A stretch of DNA of 64,000 nt from Rufibacter roseus (GCF_001647285.1 NZ_LRML01000003.1:372001-436000); one strand, 5' to 3'; counted from the stretch's first letter, positions 7,991-17,210 are shown. Translations and numbers: made by a program. Notes: a model not told the origin generated them from the letters alone.

Positions 7991-8658
7991 AGCAACGATA
8001 CGCCGGAAGATGTTCCAATCCGGTCGGCTCCGGCTTTCACCAACGCAAGGGCGGCTTCCTTGGTTTTGATTCCGCCCGATGCTTTTATTTTTATATGCTT
8101 TGATAAAGTAGCCCGCATGAGCAGAATATCTTCTACCTGTGCACCACCGGAGGCAAAACCAGTGGAAGTTTTCACATAATCAGCTTCCGCTTCTTCGCAT
8201 ATTTTGCAAGCCTGCACTATTTCCTCTGGGCTCAACAAAGCAGTTTCAATAATGACCTTCAGCACTGCATTTTTAAAGTGGCACAGCGTGCTCAGCTCCT
8301 GCAGTTCAGACAGCACCTCTTCGTGCTTGCCTGATTTGAATGCGGCAATATTCATGACCACATCTATCTCCGTAGCACCTTCAGTTAAGGCTTGATGCGC
8401 CTCAAAAAATTTCACCTTGGCTAACTGGTACCCCAGCGGAAAACCTACTACCGTGGCCACTTGAACCCCGGTATCTTGCAGAGCCGCCACTGCCTGCTTC
8501 ACGAAACAAGGTGGCACGCAAACGGCCGCAAACCTATGGTGAACAGCTTCTTCACAAAGCTGTGCCACCATGGCTTGGGTTGTGTCTGGCTTGAGCACCG
8601 TATGATCTATGTACGGCGCCAAACTCTGCTCTGGTGCTATAGGCACGTTAGTCTTCAA
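7987..8658 (-). CDS. deoC: Deoxyribose-phosphate aldolase
   Basis: A 223-residue class I aldolase that converts 2-deoxyribose 5-phosphate into glyceraldehyde 3-phosphate and acetaldehyde in deoxynucleoside salvage. The Schiff-base lysine lies in YVKTSTGFASGG (Lys163) and the second active-site lysine in IKIKASGGIK (Lys192); the N-terminal IDHTVLKPD is also typical. Its start lies inside the 3' end of secA, overlapping by 11 bases, and its stop overlaps the following lipoprotein start by 4, so the three genes form a coupled unit. No other deo genes are nearby. Confidence 0.95.
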   Translation of the reverse strand: MKTNVPIAPEQSLAPYIDHTVLKPDTTQAMVAQLCEEAVHHRFAAVCVPPCFVKQAVAALQDTGVQVATVVGFPLGYQLAKVKFFEAHQALTEGATEIDVVMNIAAFKSGKHEEVLSELQELSTLCHFKNAVLKVIIETALLSPEEIVQACKICEEAEADYVKTSTGFASGGAQVEDILLMRATLSKHIKIKASGGIKTKEAALALVKAGADRIGTSSGVSLL

Positions 8659-11600
8659 TGATCACGCAACGGTTGTTGAGCAAATCGTTTTCTACGTTCT
8701 TGAACTTCACGTCTTTTACTACGCGGCCGTCCATGTACTGCACACTCACCTTATCATTACGGCCAATGGTTTTCTCTACCCTTATGGGGGCCTGCTTTTG
8801 AACAGGCGCCTGTGGCATAGCCGGCATTGGCGGATGATTTTCTTCTAAGGTAGAGTGCACTTCTTCCTTCTGCACGTTCAGTTTAGGTGCTTTAGGTGCC
8901 GGAGCTTGGCGGGCTTCCTGCACGGGCTGCTCCTGCTGCACTGGTAAATCTGCCTTGAACAAGAACGATACTGTTTCTTCGTTCACCTTGGCAATCATAC
9001 GCTTGAACAGCTGGAACGACTCAAACTTATAAATCAAGAGCGGGTCTTTCTGCTCGTATACCGCATTTTGAACGCTCTGCTTCAGGTCGTCCATTTCGCG
9101 GAGGTGCTGGGTCCAGGCTTGGTCAATGGTGGCCAGGGAAATGACTTTCTCCATGGTTTTGATCAACTCACGGCCACCGCTGTTTACTACTTTCTCCAGG
9201 TTGGCCACGGCCGTTATCTGGCGGCGACCGTCAGAGAATGGAACGGCTATGTTCTCAATCATAGGACCACGGTTGGCATAAATGTCTGCCATGATTGGGG
9301 CTGACTGCTGCATGATGCGCTCATTCTTCTCTTGATAGAAATCCAGCGCCTCATTGTACAGGCGGTCTATCAACGAATCTACTGGCTGACCAACCAAGTC
9401 TTCGGCAGTAATGCCAGTGTTAAACCCGAACACGCGGATGATGTGCAGCGTGAAGTCATCGTGGTTGCCGGTGGCTTTATAGGTCTGCACAATGTCAGTG
9501 GCGGTTTCGTCAATCATGAGCCAGATATCCAGCTCCAGACGCTCCCCGTATAGGGCGTTGCGGCGGCGTTTGTACACCACTTCACGCTGGGCGTTCATCA
9601 CGTCGTCGTACTCCAGCAAGCGCTTACGGGTACCGAAGTTGTTTTCCTCCACCTTCTTCTGCGCACGCTCAATAGAGTTGGTGATCATGGAGTGCTGAAT
9701 CACTTCGCCTTCCTCCAGACCCATGCGGTCCATCAAGCGGGCGATGCGGTCAGAACCGAACAGACGCATTAAGCTGTCTTCCAGTGACACGAAGAACTGC
9801 GATGAACCTGGGTCTCCCTGACGACCGGCACGACCACGCAGCTGGCGGTCAACGCGACGTGATTCGTGACGTTCGGTACCAATAATGGCCAATCCGCCCG
9901 CGGCTTTAGATTCCGGAGCCAGCTTAATATCTGTACCACGACCCGCCATGTTGGTAGCAATGGTCACGGCACCCGGTTTACCGGCTTCGGCCACAATCTC
10001 GGCCTCCCGCTGGTGATGCTTGGCATTCAGAACCTGGTGCGGAATTCCGCGCATTTTCAGCATACGGCTTACCAGTTCAGAAATTTCTACGGAAGTGGTA
10101 CCTACCAGCACCGGACGACCTTGTTTAGTCAGTTCCTGAATTTCTTCAGCTACGGCGTTATATTTCTCACGGGTGGTTTTATATACCTTGTCGTGCTCGT
10201 CTTTGCGTTGGGCTACGCGGTTGGTTGGTATCACCACCACGTCCAACTTATAGATTTCCCAGAACTCACCGGCCTCTGTCTCAGCAGTACCGGTCATACC
10301 GGCCAGCTTGTGGTACATTCTGAAGTAGTTCTGTAGGGTTACCGTAGCATAGGTTTGGGTGGCATCTTCCACGCGCACGTTTTCCTTTGCCTCAATAGCT
10401 TGGTGCAAACCGTCTGAATACCGGCGGCCTTCCATCACACGACCCGTTTGCTCATCTACAATTTTCACCTTGCGGTCTTCGGTCACGATGTACTCCGTAT
10501 CCTTCTCAAACAAGGTGTAAGCTTTGAGCAACTGGTTAATAGTGTGCACCCGCTGGGTTTTCTCCTGGTAATCCTGGATTAACCGTTCTTTCTGGTGCAG
10601 TTTCTCTTCTTCAGAAAGCCCGTTGTTGTTCTCTATGTTGGCAATTTCCGTCCCGATGTCTGGCAAAATGAACAAATTCGGGTCTTCGCCCTGGCCGGTA
10701 ATCAGGTCAATACCTTTTTCGGTCAGTTCAATCTGGTTGTGTTTCTCGTCAATGGTGAAGTACAAAGGCTTGTCGGCCTCCGGCATTTGACGCGAGTGGT
10801 CTTGCAGGTAGAACGCCTCTGTCTTCAGCAAAATCTGGCGAACACCGGTCTCACTCAAGAACTTAATCAAAGGCTTGTTTTTTGGCAAACCACGGTAGGC
10901 ACGGAACAAAGACAAACCGCCTTCTTTCTCGTTTCCTTCTTTAATCAGGCGCTTGGCCTCTACCAGGTAATTGCTCACCAATTTACGCTGCGCCTCTACC
11001 AGAGCAGATACTCTTGGCTTCAGGGTGTGGAATTCGTGCTCATCGCCACGTGGCACTGGGCCAGAAATAATCAACGGGGTACGGGCATCGTCAATCAATA
11101 CAGAGTCCACCTCATCTACCATGGCGTAGTGGTGCTTGCGCTGCACCAACTCACCCGGCTCACGCGACATGTTGTCACGCAGGTAATCAAAGCCAAATTC
11201 ATTGTTGGTACCGTAGGTGATATCCGCTAAATAAGCTTTGCGGCGGGCATCGGTATTAGGCTGGTGTTTGTCAATGCAGTCAATGGTGATGCCGTGGAAC
11301 TCAAATAATGGCGCCATCCACTCAGAGTCACGCTTGGCCAGGTAATCGTTCACAGTTACTACGTGCACGCCACGTTTTGCCAAGGCGTTCAGGAAAGCCG
11401 GCAGCGTAGCCACCAACGTTTTACCTTCACCCGTGGCCATCTCGGCAATTTTACCTTGGTGCAATACAATACCACCAATCAGCTGCACATCATAATGCAG
11501 CATGTCCCAGGTTACTTCGGTACCGGCGGCATTCCATTTGTTCGCCCACACGGCTTTGTCGCCGTTTATCTGCACGTTTGACTTGCGCGAAGCAAATTCA

Positions 11601-12022
11601 TGGTCAAGCTCAGTAGCGGTAACGGTCAATTGACCATTCTCTTTGAAGCGGCGGGCAGTTTCCTTTACAATGGCAAAGGCCTGCGGCAGCACTTCCATGA
11701 GTACTACTTCCAGATCTTTGTTACGATCCTTCTCTAGTTGATCTATCTCCAAAAAGATATCTTCCTTCTGGGTGATATCTAGTTCAGGCTCGTCTTCTAT
11801 ACGCTGGCGAAGCGCGGCAATTTTATCGTCAATGGGTTTCAGACGCTCGGCAATAACCGCTTGCACCTCTTGGGTACGGGCCCGAAGCTGGTCATCAGAC
11901 AAGGCGGCCAATTTGGCAAACTCTTCGTTTATAAGGGCCACATAGGGCATTACCCCCTTAATATCCCGCTCCGATTTGGTACCGAAAATCTTGGCGACTG
12001 TCTTCCCAAAAAAATCAAACAT
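8648..12022 (-). CDS. secA: Preprotein translocase ATPase SecA
   Basis: The motor that pushes unfolded preproteins through SecYEG; secY lies 27 kb away in this window. At 1124 residues it is the long form common in Bacteroidota, longer than the roughly 900 residues of E. coli. Walker A reads MATGEGKT and the Walker B/DEAD-like segment MVDEVDSVLIDD; helicase motifs TNMAGRGTDI and QLRGRAGRQGDPG are intact. The usual C-terminal zinc motif (CxCxnCH or CC) is absent: the tail has IGRND but continues KVSVQYMDG and ends CVIIED. A possible promoter box lies at 12056-12063, and deoC follows with an 11-base overlap. Confidence 0.97.
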   Translation of the reverse strand: MFDFFGKTVAKIFGTKSERDIKGVMPYVALINEEFAKLAALSDDQLRARTQEVQAVIAERLKPIDDKIAALRQRIEDEPELDITQKEDIFLEIDQLEKDRNKDLEVVLMEVLPQAFAIVKETARRFKENGQLTVTATELDHEFASRKSNVQINGDKAVWANKWNAAGTEVTWDMLHYDVQLIGGIVLHQGKIAEMATGEGKTLVATLPAFLNALAKRGVHVVTVNDYLAKRDSEWMAPLFEFHGITIDCIDKHQPNTDARRKAYLADITYGTNNEFGFDYLRDNMSREPGELVQRKHHYAMVDEVDSVLIDDARTPLIISGPVPRGDEHEFHTLKPRVSALVEAQRKLVSNYLVEAKRLIKEGNEKEGGLSLFRAYRGLPKNKPLIKFLSETGVRQILLKTEAFYLQDHSRQMPEADKPLYFTIDEKHNQIELTEKGIDLITGQGEDPNLFILPDIGTEIANIENNNGLSEEEKLHQKERLIQDYQEKTQRVHTINQLLKAYTLFEKDTEYIVTEDRKVKIVDEQTGRVMEGRRYSDGLHQAIEAKENVRVEDATQTYATVTLQNYFRMYHKLAGMTGTAETEAGEFWEIYKLDVVVIPTNRVAQRKDEHDKVYKTTREKYNAVAEEIQELTKQGRPVLVGTTSVEISELVSRMLKMRGIPHQVLNAKHHQREAEIVAEAGKPGAVTIATNMAGRGTDIKLAPESKAAGGLAIIGTERHESRRVDRQLRGRAGRQGDPGSSQFFVSLEDSLMRLFGSDRIARLMDRMGLEEGEVIQHSMITNSIERAQKKVEENNFGTRKRLLEYDDVMNAQREVVYKRRRNALYGERLELDIWLMIDETATDIVQTYKATGNHDDFTLHIIRVFGFNTGITAEDLVGQPVDSLIDRLYNEALDFYQEKNERIMQQSAPIMADIYANRGPMIENIAVPFSDGRRQITAVANLEKVVNSGGRELIKTMEKVISLATIDQAWTQHLREMDDLKQSVQNAVYEQKDPLLIYKFESFQLFKRMIAKVNEETVSFLFKADLPVQQEQPVQEARQAPAPKAPKLNVQKEEVHSTLEENHPPMPAMPQAPVQKQAPIRVEKTIGRNDKVSVQYMDGRVVKDVKFKNVENDLLNNRCVIIED

Positions 12023-12055
12023 ATAAAGCTATTTAAGACGTACTTAATTCAATTT

Positions 12056-12063
12056 CAAAAATA
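12056..12063 (-). promoter_or_regulatory. Putative secA -7 promoter box (TATTTTTG)
   Basis: On the minus strand TATTTTTG fits the Bacteroidota -7 consensus TAnnTTTG, 34 bases before the secA ATG. No good -33 TTTG is present at the usual spacing, so the call is tentative. Confidence 0.4.
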
Positions 12064-12184
12064 AGCGGATTTTCCGACATTCTCTAGTTAGCTAAAACAA
12101 TACCATGTTTGCATTAGTGCCCCGCGCCTGACGGGATGTCAGAAATAGCCTGATTTTGTTTGTACGAAGGCAAGGGAGAGGAGA

Positions 12185-12223
12185 TGTTTCGGAGCTGATT
12201 TTTGGAAAAGAGGCCGAAAACAG
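12185..12223. repeat. Dispersed palindrome copy upstream of secA
   Basis: TGTTTCGGAGCTG-ATTTTTGGAAAAG-AGGCCGAAAACAG: outer and inner arms match the family with mismatches on the left. It is one of the few copies not next to a stop codon. Confidence 0.6.
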
Positions 12224-12320
12224 AAAGGAATAGAAAAAAATGGGGGTATGTAGGATCAGAACCAACTAAGGTACTTAAGCTTTGAGGCAGGAGAAAAATC
12301 TAATCTCTAAAATTAAAATA

Positions 12321-12367
12321 CCCCCTGTTTTGACCCTACTTTTTAAAAAGAAGGGCTAAAACAGGGG
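12321..12367. repeat. Dispersed palindrome copy after the fusion gene
   Basis: CCCCCTGTTTT-GACCCT...AGGGCT-AAAACAGGGG: a strong copy 18 bases after the stop codon of the GH1/RmlD fusion gene. Confidence 0.75.
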
Positions 12368-12385
12368 ATCATGCTCTTCGTATAT

Positions 12386-14659
12386 CTATGCATGCGCGGC
12401 CAATAGCTCATCATCTTCAGTAGTATCTACCAATGGTTCTGACGGTCTGAAAGCAAATTCAGTGGCTCTTAGATAGCGTAGAAGTGCGTCCTCCACTCTA
12501 GGTAAGTTGGCTCTTTTACCTGTAGCCAAGGCCGAATTGGCAGGCCTGAGGGCAGACAGGTCAAGCGACTCCTGTGAAACTGGCTGTAGCCAAGGGTGAG
12601 GTTCTAAACCAGCCACAGTGGCAGCCAGTTCGGCTAGTTGTGCCCATGAGTACGTACCGCTGTTGGCTATATGCCAAATGCCGCTCTCCTCATCCAGCAA
12701 AAGGTCAACTGTGGTTTGAACTAAGTCTGGCACGTAGGTGGGAGTGATATAAGTATCATCCGCAGCTTGAAAAAATTCTTTATGGGCTATGGTCTTCAAG
12801 GCTTGGTAAACAAAGTTATGCTCATCCCAAGGGCCGAAGAAAGCGCTGGTTCTTATGATCAAAGCCTTTGGCATGGCGGCCAAAACCTGTTCTTCGGCTA
12901 ATGCTTTGCTGCTGCCATACACATTGAGCGGGTTGGGTTGATCTGTTTCATGATAGCCCCCTTTATTTTGCCCGTCAAATACTAAATCAGAAGAAAAAGT
13001 TACCAGCTGAATGCCTCTGGCACGGCAGTGCTTTGCCAAGTTAACGGGCCCCAGTGCGTTTTCACGATAGCAAGTTTCTGGCTCTAACTCGGCTTGGTCT
13101 ACCCGCACATAACCAGCGGTGTTTACCACTGCCCAAGGTCCATATTTCTGCAAAGCTTTTTCTACCGAAGCCTCCTCCGTTATGTCCATTTCTTGCCGTG
13201 AGAGCAGTACGTATGGGATTCCACGCTCATCACAAATGCGGGCGAAGGCTTTACCTAGGGTACCAGTTGCACCTGTTATGAGCAGTGGCTCTATTTTTGT
13301 TTTTGGCAACGCCGCTTGGTCAGCGACACACCACTTCTCAGGTACTTCAGGCGGGGCCGGGAAAAGAGTGCGACAGGTTCGTTTCCACCAGCCGTCTATC
13401 TGCAACACGGGGTGGCGTGGCGCATTAGAGGACAAATCCTTCATCAGCTTGGCCACGGCGTTGGGTTCAGGCACTCCGGTTCGCACATCAAACACACCGG
13501 GTTCATAAAAGCCACGTTGCTCAGTTAAGAGAGTATTCCAGTCAAATGCCCCCAGCAGAGACCAAGCCGTTACCGCCAACACGTTTTTGCCCTGATTTTT
13601 CAAAAACAGGGCAGAATCCCACACTTCAGCTAACCAGCGCATCTGCTCTTCGCGGGTACAGCACAAGTGGGCTTCGGTAATAGCTATAGCACTATCAGGG
13701 TATCGTTCACAAGCTTGCGCCAGAATGTTCTGCACCCCCAGCGGCTGGGCATGCCCCACGCGTACGGTTTCTACATCGGCGTAGCGATGCCGGCCGTTAC
13801 TGCCATGCGTGTGCAGGGGGTAATCAGTGATGTGTTCGTCTAAGTACCGCTCACTGGTGACGTAGTAGTTCACCCCTATCACCTCAGGTGGGCAGGGTAC
13901 TTTTACCAAGTCTAACAGTTCTGCCTCCGGAATTCCTCCTGCCAATAAGTACTTCCAAAGCGGGTGCTGCGGGTTTACCTTACCGCATAGCAAATCCCAG
14001 GAGAGCCAGCGGCGGTGATTTTCGAAATCGGCTTGGTATTGTAAGGCAGGCGTGCTTTGGGTGTAGCCCAAGTCATCTGTCTGGACTAATTTAGCCTCAG
14101 GATTTATTTCCCTGATGGCCTGCATGGCATGTCTGGTGCCTTTGATCTGGTTCAGGAGGGCCTTCAGGAAAGAGGCATCGTCTTTGGCGTGCGGATACCA
14201 GAGACCGTAGAGGGCGCTGAACCGAGCAGTGGTTAGGGGTTCGTTAACGGGAGTGTAGTAATTCACCCACGGAAACTGTTGGGCCACAGCCCGCGCATAG
14301 GCGGCAAATTTCTGTGGGAAATCTTGATCTAGTAAGTTAGTGTACCGCGGGCCGCTGCCATGGTGCAGCAAACCTACAATAGGGTCTATATCTAACGCGC
14401 GGAGCTTGTTCAGGCGTTCGGTGGCCCAGCTCCAGTCTTGCTGTTCCGGATGATCCGGTGCTACGCTTTCCCATAGCACCGAATACCGTATTTTCTTGAT
14501 GCCTAAATCTGCGAAGAGATCTAAGTCTGATAATCGGCTTTTATGTCCACTTTGGGCGAGCTGGTCAAAGTACTGGTCACCTACCCGGTTAATGGTACAC
14601 TCCACACCGCCCCAAAGGTCAATGTTTACCATTCGTACTGATTTTGGTGGAACTTCCAT
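12386..14659 (-). CDS. Two-domain protein: GH1-like glycosidase fused to RmlD-like reductase
   Basis: A 757-residue fusion. Residues about 12-410 form a GH1-like TIM barrel with acid/base Glu140 in YTPVNEPLTT and a nucleophile-like Glu329 in IAITEAHLCC (family 1 usually reads ITENG). Residues about 457-720 form a short-chain dehydrogenase of the dTDP-4-dehydrorhamnose reductase type: Rossmann motif ITGATGTLGKAF, FSSDLVFDG, and active-site YGSSK (Tyr581, Lys585). There is no signal peptide, so both domains work in the cytoplasm. The start overlaps the 3' end of glf by 41 bases; a second ATG at 14632 would cut the overlap to 14. It ends the glycosyltransferase-glf-fusion operon, so a role in building or editing a cell-surface sugar is likely. 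The real substrates are unknown. One palindrome unit lies in frame at residues 348-360. Confidence 0.82.
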   Translation of the reverse strand: MEVPPKSVRMVNIDLWGGVECTINRVGDQYFDQLAQSGHKSRLSDLDLFADLGIKKIRYSVLWESVAPDHPEQQDWSWATERLNKLRALDIDPIVGLLHHGSGPRYTNLLDQDFPQKFAAYARAVAQQFPWVNYYTPVNEPLTTARFSALYGLWYPHAKDDASFLKALLNQIKGTRHAMQAIREINPEAKLVQTDDLGYTQSTPALQYQADFENHRRWLSWDLLCGKVNPQHPLWKYLLAGGIPEAELLDLVKVPCPPEVIGVNYYVTSERYLDEHITDYPLHTHGSNGRHRYADVETVRVGHAQPLGVQNILAQACERYPDSAIAITEAHLCCTREEQMRWLAEVWDSALFLKNQGKNVLAVTAWSLLGAFDWNTLLTEQRGFYEPGVFDVRTGVPEPNAVAKLMKDLSSNAPRHPVLQIDGWWKRTCRTLFPAPPEVPEKWCVADQAALPKTKIEPLLITGATGTLGKAFARICDERGIPYVLLSRQEMDITEEASVEKALQKYGPWAVVNTAGYVRVDQAELEPETCYRENALGPVNLAKHCRARGIQLVTFSSDLVFDGQNKGGYHETDQPNPLNVYGSSKALAEEQVLAAMPKALIIRTSAFFGPWDEHNFVYQALKTIAHKEFFQAADDTYITPTYVPDLVQTTVDLLLDEESGIWHIANSGTYSWAQLAELAATVAGLEPHPWLQPVSQESLDLSALRPANSALATGKRANLPRVEDALLRYLRATEFAFRPSEPLVDTTEDDELLAAHA
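13581..13619. repeat. Dispersed palindrome copy inside a coding region
   Basis: GTTTTTGCCCTGATTTTT followed by AAAAACAGGGC: a good match to the family core, read in frame as part of the GH1-like domain (residues DSALFLKNQGKNV). It is one of two coding copies in the window. Confidence 0.6.
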
Positions 14660-15815
14660 TTAGCGCATCGCGCAGGCCTTTAGGCAACACATCAACTCCA
14701 TCTACGGCCGGCACTTTCACTTTCTCTAGCTCGGTTAGCTTTTTGTGTAGGGTCAGCGCTTGGGCCACTACCTGGTCCATGTTGTAGTATTTGTAGGTTG
14801 CCAATCGGCCCACGAAATGCACGTTGGGTGTGGCTTCAGCCAGCTTCTTGTATTTGTTGTAAAGTTCCGCGTTCTCAGGCTTGGGCACCGGATAGTAAGG
14901 ATCGCCTTCGGCACGTGGGAATTCATACACCAGGCTCGTTTTGGGGTGCTGCTGACCAGTCAGGTATTTAAACTCAGTCACGCGGGTATACAGCTGCTCA
15001 TTGGGGTAGTTCACCACCGCCACCGGCTGAAATACTTCTTTGTTCACCGTTTCATGTTTGAACTCGAGTGAGCGGTACGGCAGCTTGCCATATTTAAAAT
15101 CAAAGTACTCATCTACCGGACCCGTAAAAATCATTTCTTTGAACGGAATCACGTCCAGTATTTCATGGTAGTCGGTGTTGAGCATGATTTTGATGTTGGG
15201 GTGATCCAGCATCTTCTCAAACATCTTGGTGAAGCCGTGCAGCGGCATGGCTTGGTAGGTGTCGGTGAAGTAGCGGTCGTCGCGGTTGGTGCGAGTGGGC
15301 ACACGTGAGGTCACTGATTTATCCAGCTCCGACGGGTCCATGCCCCACTGCTTACGGGTGTAGTTCTTGAAGAATTTCTCGTACAGCTCACGCCCTACTT
15401 TGCTCACTACCACATCCTCAGACGTTCTGATGGTGTCTACTTTCTCCGCCACCGACTCAAACCATTTGTCCAGCTCAAAAGAGGTAAGACTGAGGCCGTA
15501 TAGTTTGTTGATGGTATCCAGGTTGATAGGCATGGGCACCTGCTGCCCGTCTACACTGGCCAGCACGCGGTGCTCGTAAGGGCGCCACTCAGTGAACTGC
15601 CCCAGATATTCGAACACATCTTTAGAGTTGGTATGGAAGATGTGCGGTCCGTATTTATGGACTAGAATGCCTTCTTCATTATAATGGTCATAGGCGTTAC
15701 CGGCAATATGCGGGCGCTTGTCTATGATTAAAACTTTTTTGTTAGAAACCCGGGCAAGGCGCTCGGCTAACACACTGCCGGCAAAACCGGCCCCTACTAT
15801 CAGGTAATCAAACAT
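14619..15815 (-). CDS. glf: UDP-galactopyranose mutase
   Basis: A 398-residue FAD enzyme that interconverts UDP-galactopyranose and UDP-galactofuranose, the donor for galactofuranose in surface glycans. The FAD-binding motif is at the N-terminus (YLIVGAGFAGSVLAERLA), followed by PHIAGNAYDHYNEEGILVHK and PHIFHTNSKDVFEYL, both typical of Glf; the C-terminal GRLATYKYYNMDQVVAQAL binds the flavin. It lies between a glycosyltransferase 111 bases upstream and the fusion gene, whose start it overlaps. The context suggests a galactofuranose-containing polymer or glycolipid. Confidence 0.95.
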   Translation of the reverse strand: MFDYLIVGAGFAGSVLAERLARVSNKKVLIIDKRPHIAGNAYDHYNEEGILVHKYGPHIFHTNSKDVFEYLGQFTEWRPYEHRVLASVDGQQVPMPINLDTINKLYGLSLTSFELDKWFESVAEKVDTIRTSEDVVVSKVGRELYEKFFKNYTRKQWGMDPSELDKSVTSRVPTRTNRDDRYFTDTYQAMPLHGFTKMFEKMLDHPNIKIMLNTDYHEILDVIPFKEMIFTGPVDEYFDFKYGKLPYRSLEFKHETVNKEVFQPVAVVNYPNEQLYTRVTEFKYLTGQQHPKTSLVYEFPRAEGDPYYPVPKPENAELYNKYKKLAEATPNVHFVGRLATYKYYNMDQVVAQALTLHKKLTELEKVKVPAVDGVDVLPKGLRDALNGSSTKISTNGKH

Positions 15816-15862
15816 AAAAAGGGGAAATTAAAGATGTATATAATATCAAGCTGAAAAAGGCA

Positions 15863-15903
15863 GCGTGTTTTGAGCATGCTTTCTGAAAACACGCTCAAAA
15901 TGC
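15863..15903. repeat. Dispersed palindrome variant after glycosyltransferase
   Basis: GCGTGTTTTGAGCATGCTTTC-TGAAAACACGCTCAAAATGC: same architecture as the palindrome family but with GAGC/GCTC in place of GGCC. It is 23 bases past the glycosyltransferase stop and upstream of glf. Confidence 0.6.
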
Positions 15904-15926
15904 ATTTCCACCTTCAGGCTGAAATG

Positions 15927-17210
15927 TTACTTTTTAGAATTGCTTTTCTTTTCTTCTGAAATGCATTGCATCAGGCGCACCATGTTTCTCCATGTCTTAT
16001 CCCAGGAGATGGTGGTCAGAAAATCGTCGGTGCGGCGCATCCAGCCCAGGTCATCTTTTTGAATCAATGCTTTTTCAATGGCTTGCTCAAAGGCAGCGGC
16101 ACCATCGGCAATGTGCACCAGATTTTGTTCGCCGTACGGGCGAACCACATCTCTGATAGAAGTAGACACCACTGGTTTTCCGGCGGCTAAGTATTCTGGG
16201 GTTTTGGTTGGGCTGATGTATTTGGTAGACTCATTGTGCGCGAACAGCAGCATGGCTACGTCCCAACCGGCTAAGTAAGCAGGGAGCTCGTTATATGTTT
16301 TACCGCCGAGGTAATGGATGTTTTTGTTTTTAGGCAGCACCTCTGGGTCAATCTTCACGACTGGTCCTATAATGACAAACTGCCACTCAGGCCGGGCCTC
16401 AGACACCTCGCGCAGCAATTCAATATCAAAACGCTCGTCAACCACCCCGAAGAAGCCCATGCGTGGGTGCGGAATATTGGCTTGGTCAGCGGGTTCTTCC
16501 TGTAGTTGGCGGGCTTGGGCAAAGTGTGCTTTGTCAATGCTGCTCGGGAAGGCATAGACTTCTTTGTGACGGTCTTTTTTGGCTTCGTACAGGCTTTGGC
16601 CACCGGTAAACACCACATCGGCCTTGGCCATCATTTCGGCTTCCAGCTCTACCAGTCTTGGCGGGGCAAACTTAAACGCCGACAGTTCATCCATGCAGTC
16701 GAACACGGTGAGGGCCGGGGTAAGGTGACGGCTGAATTCTAGTGCCATGGGCGTGTAATACCAAAGCACGTAATTCTTCAGCTTGCGCTCCTTTAAAAAC
16801 TTATCGATCATGTTCCGCTGCTCTGCCTCAATTTCAGAAGGGGTAAGCCCATGTGGCAAGTGCGGAACAGCAATGGTCACGTTGCCTTCGCGGGTAGAAA
16901 TAGCTAATTGCGGGGTGGCGCCGTCAAAGAAAAGAGGCTCTTCAAAGAAAAAAAGCGGCGTATGTTTGGCGAAACGCGACAACAAGTGTTGCGGACGTTG
17001 ATACACGAAATCCCAGCGAAGGTGTGAAAGGCACACCAAAGCCGAAACCGAACTTAAATAATCCTCTAACGAAGGTTTTGAAATGGAAGGAGCTTTAGGT
17101 GCGGGAGCCGGGTTGGCAGAAACGTAGTTGGTGAAGATATTTACTTCTGGCTCAGAAACTGAGTAACTGCTACCCGCGCTTGGAGTGAAATCGGTGTCAA
17201 GGTCAAACAT
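15927..17210 (-). CDS. Glycosyltransferase, GT-B fold
   Basis: A 427-residue cytoplasmic glycosyltransferase. The N-terminal domain has the marker SHLRWDFVYQRPQHLLSRF, common in Bacteroidota family-1-like transferases; the C-terminal nucleotide-sugar half contains RMGFFGVVDERFDIELL and SPTKTPEYLAAGKPVVST, the usual donor-binding region. I chose the ATG at 17210 (MFDLDTDF...): the frame stays open upstream to 17363 but those 51 residues are hydrophobic, unlike the family, and probably untranslated. It starts the cluster with glf and the GH1/RmlD fusion, so it may transfer galactofuranose or a related sugar. Confidence 0.85.
   Translation of the reverse strand: MFDLDTDFTPSAGSSYSVSEPEVNIFTNYVSANPAPAPKAPSISKPSLEDYLSSVSALVCLSHLRWDFVYQRPQHLLSRFAKHTPLFFFEEPLFFDGATPQLAISTREGNVTIAVPHLPHGLTPSEIEAEQRNMIDKFLKERKLKNYVLWYYTPMALEFSRHLTPALTVFDCMDELSAFKFAPPRLVELEAEMMAKADVVFTGGQSLYEAKKDRHKEVYAFPSSIDKAHFAQARQLQEEPADQANIPHPRMGFFGVVDERFDIELLREVSEARPEWQFVIIGPVVKIDPEVLPKNKNIHYLGGKTYNELPAYLAGWDVAMLLFAHNESTKYISPTKTPEYLAAGKPVVSTSIRDVVRPYGEQNLVHIADGAAAFEQAIEKALIQKDDLGWMRRTDDFLTTISWDKTWRNMVRLMQCISEEKKSNSKK

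Larger units (their letters stand above)
12023..12385. other. 363-bp intergenic region with two palindrome copies
   Basis: It separates the sugar cluster's last gene from secA. It holds a putative secA promoter box (12056-12063), one dispersed palindrome at 12185-12223 and a second, stronger one at 12321-12367 beside the stop codon of the fusion gene. No reading frame looks real. Confidence 0.6.

Noticed and set aside
10595-11230. Long open frames on the plus strand opposite secA, rpoB and rpoC
   Set aside because: They are shadows of strong coding sequence on the minus strand, with unlikely residue composition and no recognisable domain.
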